Part shown: positions 9,358 through 18,484 of the stretch, piece by piece
Position numbering within the stretch: position 1 is the stretch's first letter
Layout of the letters: each line of letters opens with the position of its first letter
DNA from: an uncultured Crocinitomix sp.
Lineage (GTDB): Bacteria; Bacteroidota; Bacteroidia; Flavobacteriales_D; Crocinitomicaceae
Length of the DNA stretch: 64,000 nucleotides
Direction: 5' to 3'
NCBI GenBank assembly: GCA_937136425.1
Contig: CAKZON010000085.1
Span: 59,005-123,004 of the forward strand
Notes under the pieces: model-generated
Database searches by the model: none
The model's input: only the letters and a program-made list of their open reading frames with translations
What the model was told of the DNA's origin: nothing
Made by a program: the position numbers and the translations under genes

Positions 9358-10851
9358 ATGAAAAAAATCCTAACGATTTGTGCTTTACTGCTATTTCTGG
9401 TAGAAGCAAAAGCTCAGGCAGTAGTTGACACTTTCTACTACACTGGAACAACAGAAATTTTTGTGGTTGAACCCTGTATGGGACCAATCACTTTTGAAGT
9501 AATTGCCGGAAGTGGTGGTGATGCTAATACAGCCGAGGGAGGAAATGGCGGAAGAGTTCAGGGAACCATGAGCTTTGCTGCTGACGACATGCTTTATATT
9601 AATGTAGGTGCAGAAGGAACAGGTGGTTCTATTGATGCTGACGGAGTTTTTGTTGGTTCGGGCGGTGTTTATAGCTATAACACTTGTGGAGAAGCAGGCG
9701 CAGGAGGCGGTGCTTCTGACATTCGATTAAATGGTGAACTTTTAGAAGACCGTGTAGTTGTTGCTGGCGGCGGCGGCGGTGGCGGTGGCTACTACGGCGG
9801 TGGTGGTGCATGCTTTAGCGGCGGTGGCGGCGGAAGTAGTTATACTGATCCATCAGCTACGGATGTAGTACACGAACAAGGATACCAGAATGGAGAAGGT
9901 ATGATTATTATTTCTTATGAGGTTACTGCAATTGAAGCTAGTTTTGAAATGACTGTATGTAATGAATTGGTTAGCCCAAGTGGCACATACACATGGACAG
10001 AAACGGGCGTATATATGGACACTATTGAAAGTATACTAGGTTGTGATAGCGTTATGACTTTTGATCTTACAGTGAATTTAGCAACAAGTTATAGCGAAGA
10101 AATGACAGTATGCGATAGCTTTGAAAGCCCAAGTGGATTATATACTTGGACTGAAACAGGTATTTATATGGACACTATTACTAATGCATTAGGTTGCGAT
10201 AGTATAATGACGTTTGACCTTACTGTTAATTATACAAGTGAAGCTAGTGAAACCGTTGCTGCTTGCGATTATATGGTTAGTCCATCTGGATTATACACTT
10301 GGACAGAAACTGGAGTCTATATGGATACTATTGAAAATGCATTAGGTTGTGATAGTCTATTAACAATTGACTTAACCATAAATACTGTTGACGCCGGTGT
10401 ATCAAATGTTTCTGAAATTGAACTAATCGCAGATTTAGCGGGCGCAACTTATCAGTGGATTAATTGTCAAGATGGTTCTGAAATTGCGGGTGCAACTGAC
10501 CAAAATTATGTAGCCACTGAAAATGGAGAATATGCTGTTATTGTAACTGATGGTGAATGTAGTGACACCTCTGATTGTGCAACAATTAATAGTGTAGGAC
10601 TTGTTGAAAACAGTTTACTAAACGGAATTTCCATTTCGCCAAATCCATTTGACAATTTCTTTACACTAACCTTTAATGATCAACCATCAAACGCATTGAT
10701 TGAAATTAGAGATGTAAGTGGAAAATTAGTTTATAAAGGAACGGCGAATAAGCAAAAAGAAGAAATTTCTTTTGAAGGGGAAGCCGGAACTTATTTTATA
10801 ACAATTACTATTAATGAGGGACAAAAAACGCATAAAATAGTTAAAAACTAA
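9358..10851 (+). CDS. Glycine-rich secreted protein with three repeats and T9SS type A sorting domain
   Basis: About 497 aa from ATG 9358; an ATG at 9337 adds seven residues. The signal peptide is M-K-K-I-L-T-I-C-A-L-L-L, cleaved after K-A-Q-A. A glycine-rich domain (about 60-160) contains runs of Gly and the phrase G-G-G-G-S-S-Y, as in glycine-rich domains of surface proteins. Three 51-aa repeats follow (S-P-S-G-x-Y-T-W-T-E-T-G and L-G-C-D-S). The end is a type A T9SS domain (I-S-P-N-P-F ... Y-F-I-T-I-T, then K-I-V-K-N). It is a predicted cell-surface or released protein, ligand unknown. A strong terminator follows its stop. Confidence 0.85.
   Translation: MKKILTICALLLFLVEAKAQAVVDTFYYTGTTEIFVVEPCMGPITFEVIAGSGGDANTAEGGNGGRVQGTMSFAADDMLYINVGAEGTGGSIDADGVFVGSGGVYSYNTCGEAGAGGGASDIRLNGELLEDRVVVAGGGGGGGGYYGGGGACFSGGGGGSSYTDPSATDVVHEQGYQNGEGMIIISYEVTAIEASFEMTVCNELVSPSGTYTWTETGVYMDTIESILGCDSVMTFDLTVNLATSYSEEMTVCDSFESPSGLYTWTETGIYMDTITNALGCDSIMTFDLTVNYTSEASETVAACDYMVSPSGLYTWTETGVYMDTIENALGCDSLLTIDLTINTVDAGVSNVSEIELIADLAGATYQWINCQDGSEIAGATDQNYVATENGEYAVIVTDGECSDTSDCATINSVGLVENSLLNGISISPNPFDNFFTLTFNDQPSNALIEIRDVSGKLVYKGTANKQKEEISFEGEAGTYFITITINEGQKTHKIVKN
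9958..10383 (+). repeat. Three tandem 153-bp coding repeats
   Basis: Units begin at 9958, 10111 and 10264, each with a Cys codon, and encode 51-residue modules with a shared core S-P-S-G-x-Y-T-W-T-E-T-G-x-Y-M-D-T-I. The third is slightly shorter before the unrelated C-terminal part begins. DNA identity is moderate because synonymous codons differ, so the duplication is not recent. Confidence 0.85.
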
Positions 10852-10877
10852 CTGTTTTTCACCTTCGAAAATCTTAT

Positions 10878-10908
10878 ACAGCCTGCCAATTATTGGTGGG
10901 CTGTTTTT
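10878..10908 (+). terminator. Rho-independent terminator after the glycine-rich cargo gene
   Basis: A 12-bp stem (ACAGCCTGCCAA pairing with TTGGTGGGCTGT, two G-T pairs) with a 3-nt loop is followed by five T. It lies 27 bp after the stop at 10851 and before the convergent hydrolase gene. Confidence 0.88.
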
Positions 10909-10928
10909 GTATACGAAATAAGTGGTAT

Positions 10929-11705
10929 TTATACTCCTAAATTAGTCTTGATGCATTTCATAAGCGCATGCGGTCGTTCCCAAATGCTCATGTGCCCAGC
11001 ATCTTTAATTAGCTGAATATTTGGTTGATTTTTAAGAAGAGATAATTCCTCATTGAGTTTTTCTGTTTTCACAACAGTGTCTAGTTCTCCATGAATCATT
11101 TTCACCTCATACATTTCAAACAATTTGCCGTTGTGCAATCGATCTCTCATGCCTTTGGTGCTTGCAATAATTTCTGCCGAAGGAATAGTTTCCGCCTCAC
11201 ATATCAAATCACGAATAGTTCCTTCACAATTATCTCTGTTTTTGGTTGCAAATAAATTTGGAATCGCCTCATTTAGCAAACGCATTTTATTTTGCGCAAC
11301 AATAGACACTACTCTATTTCTATCCTTCTTTTTTGGTGCTGGATCATCCCAAAAATTAGAATGCACCAGTGTTAATTGAATCGCTCTTTTTTTGAGTAAC
11401 TCAAGTCCGACATAACCGCCCATAGAATGACCAAAAACAAACGGATTCGCAATTCCCTCAACTTTGCACAACGCATCAACACAGTTAGCCATAAATGCCA
11501 TGGTGCATATTTCACCCTTAAATCGACTTTTACCGTGACAAGGAAAATCCAATAAGATGGTTTTAAAACCTAATGCTACAACTTCAGCCGAAACATCATC
11601 CCACATGGAACTGTTTTCTAAAAAACCGTGTAAAAAAATTACAGGGTCACCTTTGCCGGCAACCCTGTAATGCAATTTTGTATTTTCAAATTCGACTATC
11701 TTCAC
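10929..11705 (-). CDS. Alpha/beta-fold hydrolase
   Basis: 258 aa, starting with GTG at 11705-11703, directly abutting the stop of the upstream aminopeptidase gene. It shows HGF at 26-28 (oxyanion region), the nucleophile elbow GHSMGG (92-97, Ser94), Asp209 (H-G-E-L-D) and His238 (D-A-G-H), a complete triad. There is no signal peptide, so it is cytoplasmic. The fold covers esterases, carboxylesterases and MenH-like enzymes, and the substrate cannot be read from the sequence. Zero spacing implies translational coupling with the aminopeptidase, but the two reactions have no known direct link. Confidence 0.88.
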   Translation of the reverse strand: MKIVEFENTKLHYRVAGKGDPVIFLHGFLENSSMWDDVSAEVVALGFKTILLDFPCHGKSRFKGEICTMAFMANCVDALCKVEGIANPFVFGHSMGGYVGLELLKKRAIQLTLVHSNFWDDPAPKKKDRNRVVSIVAQNKMRLLNEAIPNLFATKNRDNCEGTIRDLICEAETIPSAEIIASTKGMRDRLHNGKLFEMYEVKMIHGELDTVVKTEKLNEELSLLKNQPNIQLIKDAGHMSIWERPHALMKCIKTNLGV

Positions 11706-12998
11706 TTAAGAATTCATCAAATCTTCAATTTCATCTGCTTCAATTGGAATATTACCCATTAAGTTAAATGGATCACCGGAAGCTTGTACAATTAAATCAT
11801 CTTCTAGTCTTATTCCTAAGTTTTCTTCTGGAATATAAATTCCTGGCTCGCATGTAAATGCCATTCCTTCTTTAATTGGCTCTGTCCACAATCCTAAATC
11901 ATGTGTATCCAATCCAATATAATGCGAAGTACCATGCATAAAGTATTTTTTATATGCTGGCCATTTAGGATCTTGGTTTTTAATATCAGTTTGATCAATT
12001 AATCCTAGCCCTAATAATTCGCTCTCCATTAATTTACCAACCTCCACATGATATTCTGCCAAGAAAGTTCCTGGTACTAATAATTTTTCTGATGCTTTTT
12101 TCACACGTAACACAGCATTGTAAACATCTTTTTGTCTTGCAGAAAATCGTCCATTTACAGGTACACATCTTGTTAAATCTGATGCGTAGTTAGCGTACTC
12201 GGCTCCAAAATCCATTAAAATTACGTCCCCATCATTACAAGGTTGGTTATTTTCAATATAGTGAAGTACGCATGCATTTTTTCCTGATGCAATAATTGGC
12301 GTATAAGCAAAACCTTTAGATCGGTTTCTTAAAAACTCATGCATTAATTCTGCCTCAATTTCATATTCTGTTACGCCAGGCTTAATAAAAGAAAGGATTC
12401 TTCTAACACCTTTCTCTGTAATGTTACATGCATTTTGCATCAACTCAATCTCAATTGAATCTTTGATTGATCTTAGGCGGTGCATAATTGGTGCACTTTT
12501 CTTAAAACCATGCGCTGGATAATCAGCTTTTAATCTTTTAATAAAACGATCCTCACGCGTTTCAACTGTTGTATTGGCACGTGTATGTTCATTTGTATTG
12601 ATGTAAATATTCTCGGCTTGCGCCATAACAATTTTCAAAACAGTGTCTAATTGATCTAACCAAAAAACATTTTTAATGCCTGCAGTCTCAAACGCAGCTT
12701 CTTTAGTCAATTTTTCACCTTCCCAAATGGCTATTAGTTCACTTGTCTCTTTCAAGAATAACATTTCGCGGTGTTCCTCATTATGCGCATCTGGAAAAAG
12801 CATCAAAATACTCTCTTCCTGATCAACCCCTGATAAATGAAAAATATCCCTATGCTGTTGAAACGGCATAGTGCTATCTGCACTTATCGGATAAATATCA
12901 TTGGAATTAAAAATAGCAATTGATTTAGGCGCCATTGCAGCAACAAAATTTGCTCTGTTCTTTATAAAAAGGTCTTTGTTTATTCTATCGTATTTCAT
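11706..12998 (-). CDS. pepP: Xaa-Pro aminopeptidase, M24B family
   Basis: 430 aa, usual length for aminopeptidase P. The N-terminal creatinase-like domain (about 1-170) is followed by the pita-bread fold with all five metal ligands visible: D263 and D274 (M-D-F-G-A-E-Y then A-S-D), H359 (H-G-T-S-H), E384 (T-C-E-P-G) and E399 (R-L-E-D-D). It should remove N-terminal residues preceding proline, in the cytoplasm, using two Mn or Zn ions. It is the first gene of a two-gene unit with the hydrolase. The exact symbol is assigned by family only. Confidence 0.92.
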   Translation of the reverse strand: MKYDRINKDLFIKNRANFVAAMAPKSIAIFNSNDIYPISADSTMPFQQHRDIFHLSGVDQEESILMLFPDAHNEEHREMLFLKETSELIAIWEGEKLTKEAAFETAGIKNVFWLDQLDTVLKIVMAQAENIYINTNEHTRANTTVETREDRFIKRLKADYPAHGFKKSAPIMHRLRSIKDSIEIELMQNACNITEKGVRRILSFIKPGVTEYEIEAELMHEFLRNRSKGFAYTPIIASGKNACVLHYIENNQPCNDGDVILMDFGAEYANYASDLTRCVPVNGRFSARQKDVYNAVLRVKKASEKLLVPGTFLAEYHVEVGKLMESELLGLGLIDQTDIKNQDPKWPAYKKYFMHGTSHYIGLDTHDLGLWTEPIKEGMAFTCEPGIYIPEENLGIRLEDDLIVQASGDPFNLMGNIPIEADEIEDLMNS

Positions 12999-13492
12999 AA
13001 TCTTGGTAAAATTCTCTTTTTCTGAGAAATTAATCGGTTGCTAAAGGTATAAAATTTATTACAGTGGTCATAATTAACACTGTACCGAATTCTTTGTGTT
13101 TTATTCGTAAAAACGCTTGAATTACTACCTCAAACAGCTGAGAAATAGTTCAATCAATCCCATTTTACTTTTGATTGACTTAATTCTATAGTTTTTATGC
13201 TAGATTTTGAACTTTACCAACCTACATTTACAAACACATCTTTTATTAGATAAATGATTACATCTATTTCTCTCTAAATTTTAAAACCTAAGACTCCCAA
13301 ACACCAATGATTACGCAGCAACTATGAAAGCAACAATTGTAGAAAAAAAGCAAGCAAAAACAACACCTCAACATTGCTATTTTCACCGCGTTAACACAAC
13401 AAAATAAGACGTTTACGTAAAATAATTACATCAAGAGGTTGACTAAGCACGAATTAATGCATGATTTGCACTGCTAATTAAAGTATTGTGAC
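12999..13492. other. Long intergenic region between pepP and prs
   Basis: About 490 bp of AT-rich sequence without a convincing gene. It holds a 7-bp inverted repeat (CAATCAA ... TTGATTG, near 13154-13180) and a 27-codon open frame at 13324-13407 that I do not regard as coding. The two flanking genes diverge, so it should contain promoters for both. Confidence 0.5.
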
Positions 13493-13500
13493 TAAATTTG
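13493..13500 (+). promoter_or_regulatory. Perfect Bacteroidota -7 box for prs
   Basis: TAAATTTG is an exact match to TAnnTTTG. A TTTG at 13465-13468 could be the -33 element, but the 24-nt spacer is a little long. The start of transcription would fall near 13506, so the in-frame TTG at 13498 lies inside the promoter and the ATG at 13522 is the real start. Confidence 0.6.
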
Positions 13501-13521
13501 CGCTTCCTAAAAAGGAAAAAC

Positions 13522-14448
13522 ATGTCAACAGGAGTCAAAATATTTTCAGGAAGAGCTACAAAGTCATTAGCAGAGGACATTGCTAGACACTACGGCGTTA
13601 GTCTTGGTAACGTGATTGTTACAGAATTTAGTGATGGTGAATTTCAACCTTCATTAGAAGAAACAGTGCGTGGACAAGATGTATTTTTGATTCAATCAAC
13701 AATGCCTCCAACAGAGAATTTGTTTGAGTTAATGTTGATGATTGATGCTGCCAAGCGTGCATCTGCAAATTCTATTGTTGCTGTAATTCCTTATTTTGGA
13801 TTTGCACGTCAAGACAGAAAAGACAAGCCTAGAGTTGCTATTGGTTCAAAAATGGTTGCTAGTATGCTAGAGTCTGCTGGAGTTGATAGAATCATGACCA
13901 TGGACCTGCATGCAGATCAAATTCAAGGGTTTTTTGAAAAACCAGTTGATCACCTATATGCGTCAACTATTTTCTTGCCTTATATCCAATCAATAGATAC
14001 TGGTAACTTAATTATGGCTGCGCCAGATGCAGGTGGAGCTAAACGTGCTAACTCATATTCAAAGAAATTAGATATTGGTTTAGCTATTTGTCACAAACAA
14101 AGAAAAGTGGCTAATGAGGTTGCTGAAATGACTGTGATTGGTGATGTACGTGGTAAAGATGTAATATTAGTTGATGATATGGTAGACACTGCCGGAACAT
14201 TAACAAAAGCTGCTGATTTGTTTATTGCAAATGGAGCACTTTCAGTTCGTGCAATTTGTACACATGCTGTTTTATCTGGTCCTGCTTATGATAGAATTGA
14301 AAATTCTGGACTAACTGAATTGGTTGTTACAGACTCTATTCCGGCAGCTAGAAAATCAGACAAAATAAAAGTACTTTCTGTAGCTAAATTATATGCAGAT
14401 GTAATGCATAGTTTAATTAATCAAGAATCGATTAGTAAACTATTTTAA
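13522..14448 (+). CDS. prs: Ribose-phosphate pyrophosphokinase
   Basis: 308 aa from ATG 13522, which is preceded by a purine-rich AAAGGAAAAA. It makes PRPP from ribose 5-phosphate and ATP for nucleotide, His and Trp synthesis. The family signatures are present: the flexible-loop region Y-F-G-F-A-R-Q-D-R-K, D-L-H-A-D-Q-I-Q-G-F-F, and the PRPP-binding loop V-D-D-M-V-D-T-A-G-T. Length and motifs fit class I enzymes. The gene for ribosomal protein L25 follows after 51 bp, the usual order in Bacteroidota, and the two probably share a transcript ending at the terminator at 15140. Confidence 0.96.
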   Translation: MSTGVKIFSGRATKSLAEDIARHYGVSLGNVIVTEFSDGEFQPSLEETVRGQDVFLIQSTMPPTENLFELMLMIDAAKRASANSIVAVIPYFGFARQDRKDKPRVAIGSKMVASMLESAGVDRIMTMDLHADQIQGFFEKPVDHLYASTIFLPYIQSIDTGNLIMAAPDAGGAKRANSYSKKLDIGLAICHKQRKVANEVAEMTVIGDVRGKDVILVDDMVDTAGTLTKAADLFIANGALSVRAICTHAVLSGPAYDRIENSGLTELVVTDSIPAARKSDKIKVLSVAKLYADVMHSLINQESISKLF

Positions 14449-14499
14449 TAAGTAAATAAACCGCGCGGTAAAATAACAACGCGCACAAACAAATACAAA

Positions 14500-15117
14500 A
14501 TGAAAGAAGTATCATTGAGCGGTTCGGTAAGATCGAACGTAGGGAAAAAAGATGCAAAGGCAGTAAGAGCTGCTGGAAATGTACCATGTGTGGTATATGG
14601 TGCAGGGTCACAAACACATTTCAGCGTAAAACACGTTGATATGGAAAAATTGATTTATACGCCAAACGTGTATATCATCAATGTTGATCTTAACGGAAAA
14701 ACAGTAAAAACAATTGTACAAGACATTCAATTCCACCCTGTAACGGACAGAATTTTACACATTGACTTTATTGAATTACAAGACGATAAGAAAATCAAAG
14801 TAAACATTCCAGTAAACTTGTTTGGAAGATCTCCAGGAGTTTTAAATGGTGGTAAATTGCAACAAATCTTCAGAAGATTAAAAGTATATGCTTTACCAGG
14901 AGATTTACCAGATTCAATTGAGGTAGATATTTCTCCATTAAAAATTGGAATGGCGATTCGTGTAAGCGACGTTAACAATGATAAATTAAACATTCTTAAC
15001 GCAGCAAACGCTGTAATTTGTTCAGTGAAAATGGCACGTGGTGCATCTGCTGATGACGAAGAAGAAGAAGAAGGTGCAGCTGCTGAAGAAGGAGCTGAAG
15101 AAGGAGCTGAAGCATAA
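14500..15117 (+). CDS. rplY: 50S ribosomal protein L25, general stress (Ctc/TL5) type
   Basis: 205 aa: an N-terminal 5S rRNA-binding L25 domain (about 1-90, with the G-x-V-P-x-V-V-Y-G motif) and the C-terminal TL5/CTC beta domain (about 95-180). A very acidic tail (Glu/Ala-rich, residues 183-205) ends the protein. It binds 5S rRNA in the large subunit. Position after prs and length match the Bacteroidota gene. The acidic tail is common in this family and poorly conserved. Confidence 0.95.
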   Translation: MKEVSLSGSVRSNVGKKDAKAVRAAGNVPCVVYGAGSQTHFSVKHVDMEKLIYTPNVYIINVDLNGKTVKTIVQDIQFHPVTDRILHIDFIELQDDKKIKVNIPVNLFGRSPGVLNGGKLQQIFRRLKVYALPGDLPDSIEVDISPLKIGMAIRVSDVNNDKLNILNAANAVICSVKMARGASADDEEEEEGAAAEEGAEEGAEA

Positions 15118-15139
15118 GCAAACTTTAAATAACTTTATA

Positions 15140-15176
15140 AAAGGTTGTCCTGACACTGTCAAGACAACCTTTTTTT
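15140..15176 (+). terminator. Rho-independent terminator of the prs-rplY unit
   Basis: A stem of AAAGGTTGTC with GACAACCTTT, extended by an inner TGAC/GTCA pairing, precedes seven T. It lies 22 bp after the rplY stop. Confidence 0.92.
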
Positions 15177-15261
15177 ATGGAACATAACTAAGGCATTGAT
15201 TTTGTATCAACCCATTTGAGATAATCGATTTGATTATCTTTAGCTTAAATTTAATCACAGC

Positions 15262-15825
15262 ATGAAATATTTAATTGTTGGACTTGGAAATCCCGGAGCA
15301 AAATACACCAACACAAGACATAATATCGGTTTTAAAGTATTGGACGAACTTGCACAACAAACCAAAGCCGAGTTTGAAGTTGACCGCCTAGGAGATGTTG
15401 CATACGCAAAGTTTAAAGGACGTACACTTATTTTATTGCAACCTTCAACTTATATGAACTTAAGCGGTAAAGCTTTAAATTATTGGATGCAACAAGAAAA
15501 GATACCAATTGAACGCGTATTGGTCGTTACTGATGACTTAGCTCTCCCTTTTGGAAAACTCCGTATGAAAGGCAAAGGTAGTGATGGTGGACACAATGGT
15601 TTAAAAGATATTATTGCCACGCTTAATCACTCCAAATTTCCGCGCTTGAGATTTGGCGTTGGAAACGAATTTTCTAAAGGGAGACAAGTTGATTATGTAT
15701 TGGGTGAATGGTCTTCGGAGGAACAAAAAACCTTGCAAGAACGCATGGAGGTAGCTACAGAATTTATTAAAAGCTTTGCTACTATAGGTATTGAGCGCAC
15801 CATGAATTTTTGGAATAATAAATAG
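15262..15825 (+). CDS. pth: Peptidyl-tRNA hydrolase
   Basis: 187 aa. It recycles peptidyl-tRNA released by stalled ribosomes, in the cytoplasm. The N-terminal motif G-L-G-N-P-G with Asn10 and the catalytic His20 (N-T-R-H-N-I-G-F) are present, as are the D-D-L-A-L-P-F-G block with the catalytic-site Asp and G-S-D-G-G-H-N-G-L. Length is typical. A TATCTTTA at 15235-15242, shortly upstream, resembles a -7 element. The kinase gene follows after 12 bp. Confidence 0.96.
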   Translation: MKYLIVGLGNPGAKYTNTRHNIGFKVLDELAQQTKAEFEVDRLGDVAYAKFKGRTLILLQPSTYMNLSGKALNYWMQQEKIPIERVLVVTDDLALPFGKLRMKGKGSDGGHNGLKDIIATLNHSKFPRLRFGVGNEFSKGRQVDYVLGEWSSEEQKTLQERMEVATEFIKSFATIGIERTMNFWNNK

Positions 15826-15837
15826 CCCCAATTTAGC

Positions 15838-16692
15838 ATGACGCATCAGGAGCTAATCCAACAGCTTTATTCCTCTTCACAAATCCAAATTCATCCAGTT
15901 TCTGGCGGAGACATTAATGCAGTATTTAGAGTTACAGATGAAAAAAAGGGAAAAACTATTGTAAAAATCAATGATGCCAAAACCTATCCTCAAATGTTAG
16001 CGAAAGAGGAACGAGGATTAAATGAATTAAGAAAAAATGATGCGCTAAACCTTCCAGCTATTCAAGACCAAGGTGAATTAGAAGGATTTCAATACTTGAT
16101 TTTAGAATATATTGAGCAGGGGCAGGTTGACGCTAGCTTTTGGCCATCTTTTGGATGTGGATTAGCAAAATTGCATGACATAACTGAGACCAATTTTGGC
16201 TTTAATGAGGATAATTACATAGGATCTTTACAACAATCTAATTTGCAATGCGAATCTTGGACTGAGTTTTTAATTAACCAACGATTAATACCTCAAGTTA
16301 AACTTGCCGTTGATAATGATATAATTAATCGGGAGGAAAGTAAACAAATTGAACGTATTTATTTAGAAGTGGACGACCTGTGGCCAACAGAAAAACCTGC
16401 CTTATTGCATGGCGACCTTTGGTCAGGCAATTATTTACAAGGAGTACAAAACAGGCCTTATTTAATTGACCCAGCTGTTTATTATGGGCACCGAGAAATG
16501 GACTTAGGCATGATGCATTTATTCGGCGGTTTTGACACAACATTATTCGAATTTTATAATGAAACATATCCATTAGAAACCGGTTGGAAAAGCAGAATCA
16601 AGTACAATCAGCTATATCCTTTACTGGTACATTTAAACCTATTTGGAAAGACTTATTTCAATCAAATCCGAGCAATTGTCAATCCGTTTTAG
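15838..16692 (+). CDS. Fructosamine kinase family protein
   Basis: 284 aa with an APH-like kinase fold. An N-lobe lysine region (K-T-I-V-K-I-N) is followed by the catalytic loop H-G-D-L-W-S-G-N (191-198, Asp193) and the metal-binding D-P-A-V-Y-Y-G (Asp211). These match fructosamine-3-kinase/ketosamine-3-kinase proteins, which phosphorylate glycated amines so that the adduct falls off, a protein-repair role. There is no signal peptide. It is probably co-transcribed with pth (12-bp gap) and the small T9SS gene that follows (12-bp gap). Confidence 0.88.
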   Translation: MTHQELIQQLYSSSQIQIHPVSGGDINAVFRVTDEKKGKTIVKINDAKTYPQMLAKEERGLNELRKNDALNLPAIQDQGELEGFQYLILEYIEQGQVDASFWPSFGCGLAKLHDITETNFGFNEDNYIGSLQQSNLQCESWTEFLINQRLIPQVKLAVDNDIINREESKQIERIYLEVDDLWPTEKPALLHGDLWSGNYLQGVQNRPYLIDPAVYYGHREMDLGMMHLFGGFDTTLFEFYNETYPLETGWKSRIKYNQLYPLLVHLNLFGKTYFNQIRAIVNPF

Positions 16693-16704
16693 TATTTTAG
16701 AAAT

Positions 16705-17091
16705 ATGAAAAAGATACTAATTACCCTGTTAGTTACCGGAATAGGATTAACATTAGCCTCCCTCAACAACCCAACAGTTTACACAAACCTTGAAGAAGAC
16801 CCAGACAATTGTTTAGACAATCTACAAATACCTCAACGCTTCACTCCTAATGGAGATACAATTGATGACGTTTTCATAATAGATTTTCCGTGCCAACCAG
16901 AATCTTGTGAGATTCAATTATTTGACATGAGTGGAACAGAAGTTTATGTTACAAAAACATCCAATGTGCATTGGGACGGAAATGACACAAAAGGGACCCC
17001 ATGTCCGTCAGGAATTTATGACTGGAAAGTTAGATACATGTATCACATGAAATATGTTGAGCGCAAGGGGCAAACCCTTCTCTTACGTTAA
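16705..17091 (+). CDS. Very small secreted protein made of a T9SS type B sorting domain
   Basis: 128 aa. A signal peptide (about 1-18) is followed by some 25 linker residues and then a gliding-motility-associated C-terminal domain: R-F-T-P-N-G-D-T-I-D-D-V-F, L-F-D-M-S-G-T-E, H-W-D-G-N-D and S-G-I-Y-D-W-K-V. In normal cargo this domain is only the export tail of a much larger protein; here it is nearly the whole product. No frameshift or longer frame upstream was seen, because the previous gene ends 12 bp before. It may be a genuine minimal cargo or the remnant of a larger one. Confidence 0.8.
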   Translation: MKKILITLLVTGIGLTLASLNNPTVYTNLEEDPDNCLDNLQIPQRFTPNGDTIDDVFIIDFPCQPESCEIQLFDMSGTEVYVTKTSNVHWDGNDTKGTPCPSGIYDWKVRYMYHMKYVERKGQTLLLR

Positions 17092-17170
17092 CATTCATTA
17101 CAATACAAGATCAAAAGGAAGCATTCTTCGAATTAAACACGTCCTATTTCAACAAAATAGAATAGACTCC

Positions 17171-18478
17171 CTATCCTATTCTTCGAATATCAGCTCCTAA
17201 ATTATTCAAGCGGAAATCAATGTTTTCATAACCACGATCAATTTGCTCAATGTTATGAATAGTACTTTTACCCTCAGCAGATAATGCAGCAATTAAAAGA
17301 GACACACCCGCTCTAATATCAGGCGAAGTCATGCTAATCCCTCTTAATCTATGCTCATGATTTAAACCAATCACAGCTGCTCTATGCGGATCACACAAAA
17401 TAATTTGCGCCCCCATATCAATCAACTTATCCGTAAAGAACAAACGAGACTCAAACATTTTTTGATGAATCAAAACTGATCCTTTAGCTTGAGTTGCAGT
17501 TACCAATACAATACTTAATAAATCAGGTGTAAAACCAGGCCAAGGCGCATCAGAAACTGTTAATATTGAACCATCAATAAACGTATCAATTTTATAAGAA
17601 TCTTGAGCTGGGATGTATAAATCATCTCCTCTCAATTCTAATTGAATACCTAGCTTACGAAAGATTGATGGCATGATCCCTAAATCTGGATAACTTACAT
17701 CTTTGATTGTAATTTCAGAGCGCGTCATGGCCGCAAGGCCAATAAACGATCCAATCTCAATCATGTCAGGTAAAACACGGTGAAAACATCCACCAAGTGA
17801 TTTTACACCTTTAATCTTTAACATGTTTGAGCTAATTCCAGAAATCTTTGCTCCCATGCTATTAAGCATTTTACACAATTGCTGTAAATAAGGCTCACAT
17901 GCCGCATTATAAATAGTCGTTTCTCCTTTAGCCAAAACAGCAGCCATAACAATATTTGCAGTTCCAGTAACAGAAGCTTCATCCATATGAATGAAAGTTC
18001 CTTTAAGGTTATCGGCCTCAACTGTATAAAAATAAGTTTTGGCATCAAAATTAAATTTAGCACCTAAATGGGTGAATCCCTCAAAGTGAGTATCCAATCT
18101 TCTACGTCCAATTTTATCACCGCCTGGTTTTGGCATATATGCTTTTCCAAATCGCGCTAATAATGGGCCAATAATCATAATTGAACCACGTAATCCTGAT
18201 GCACGCTTTGTAAAGTCCTCAGACTTTAAATATTCTAAATCAATGTCCTTTGCTCTGAAATTATAGGTTCCTTTTTCAACCTTTTCAATCTGAACACCCA
18301 TTGCCTGCAATAGGTTAATCAGTTTGTTAACGTCAATAATGTCAGGAATATTACTAATTGTAACTTTTTCACTGGTCATTAACACGGCACACAAAACTTG
18401 TAATGCTTCGTTTTTTGCACCTTGCGGTATTAATTCTCCTTTTAGCGGTTTACCGCCATGAATTTCAAATGCACCCAT
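17171..18478 (-). CDS. murA: UDP-N-acetylglucosamine 1-carboxyvinyltransferase
   Basis: 435 aa, normal length. It catalyses the first committed step of peptidoglycan synthesis, adding enolpyruvate to UDP-GlcNAc. The N-terminal G-G-K-P-L-K-G-E-L and K-N-E-A-L motifs and the R-x-x-x-D-T-H-F block are present. The active-site loop reads P-K-P-G-G-D-K-I-G, so the residue equivalent to Cys115 of the E. coli enzyme is Asp121. That substitution is known to give intrinsic fosfomycin resistance in other bacteria. It lies 6 bp after the DUF4290 gene on the same strand, the typical Bacteroidota order. Confidence 0.95.
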   Translation of the reverse strand: MGAFEIHGGKPLKGELIPQGAKNEALQVLCAVLMTSEKVTISNIPDIIDVNKLINLLQAMGVQIEKVEKGTYNFRAKDIDLEYLKSEDFTKRASGLRGSIMIIGPLLARFGKAYMPKPGGDKIGRRRLDTHFEGFTHLGAKFNFDAKTYFYTVEADNLKGTFIHMDEASVTGTANIVMAAVLAKGETTIYNAACEPYLQQLCKMLNSMGAKISGISSNMLKIKGVKSLGGCFHRVLPDMIEIGSFIGLAAMTRSEITIKDVSYPDLGIMPSIFRKLGIQLELRGDDLYIPAQDSYKIDTFIDGSILTVSDAPWPGFTPDLLSIVLVTATQAKGSVLIHQKMFESRLFFTDKLIDMGAQIILCDPHRAAVIGLNHEHRLRGISMTSPDIRAGVSLLIAALSAEGKSTIHNIEQIDRGYENIDFRLNNLGADIRRIG

Positions 18479-18484
18479 TGTTAA

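Noticed and set aside
13324..13407. A 27-codon open frame upstream of prs
   Set aside because: Short, no ribosome site, chance frame in AT-rich DNA; no protein-like pattern.
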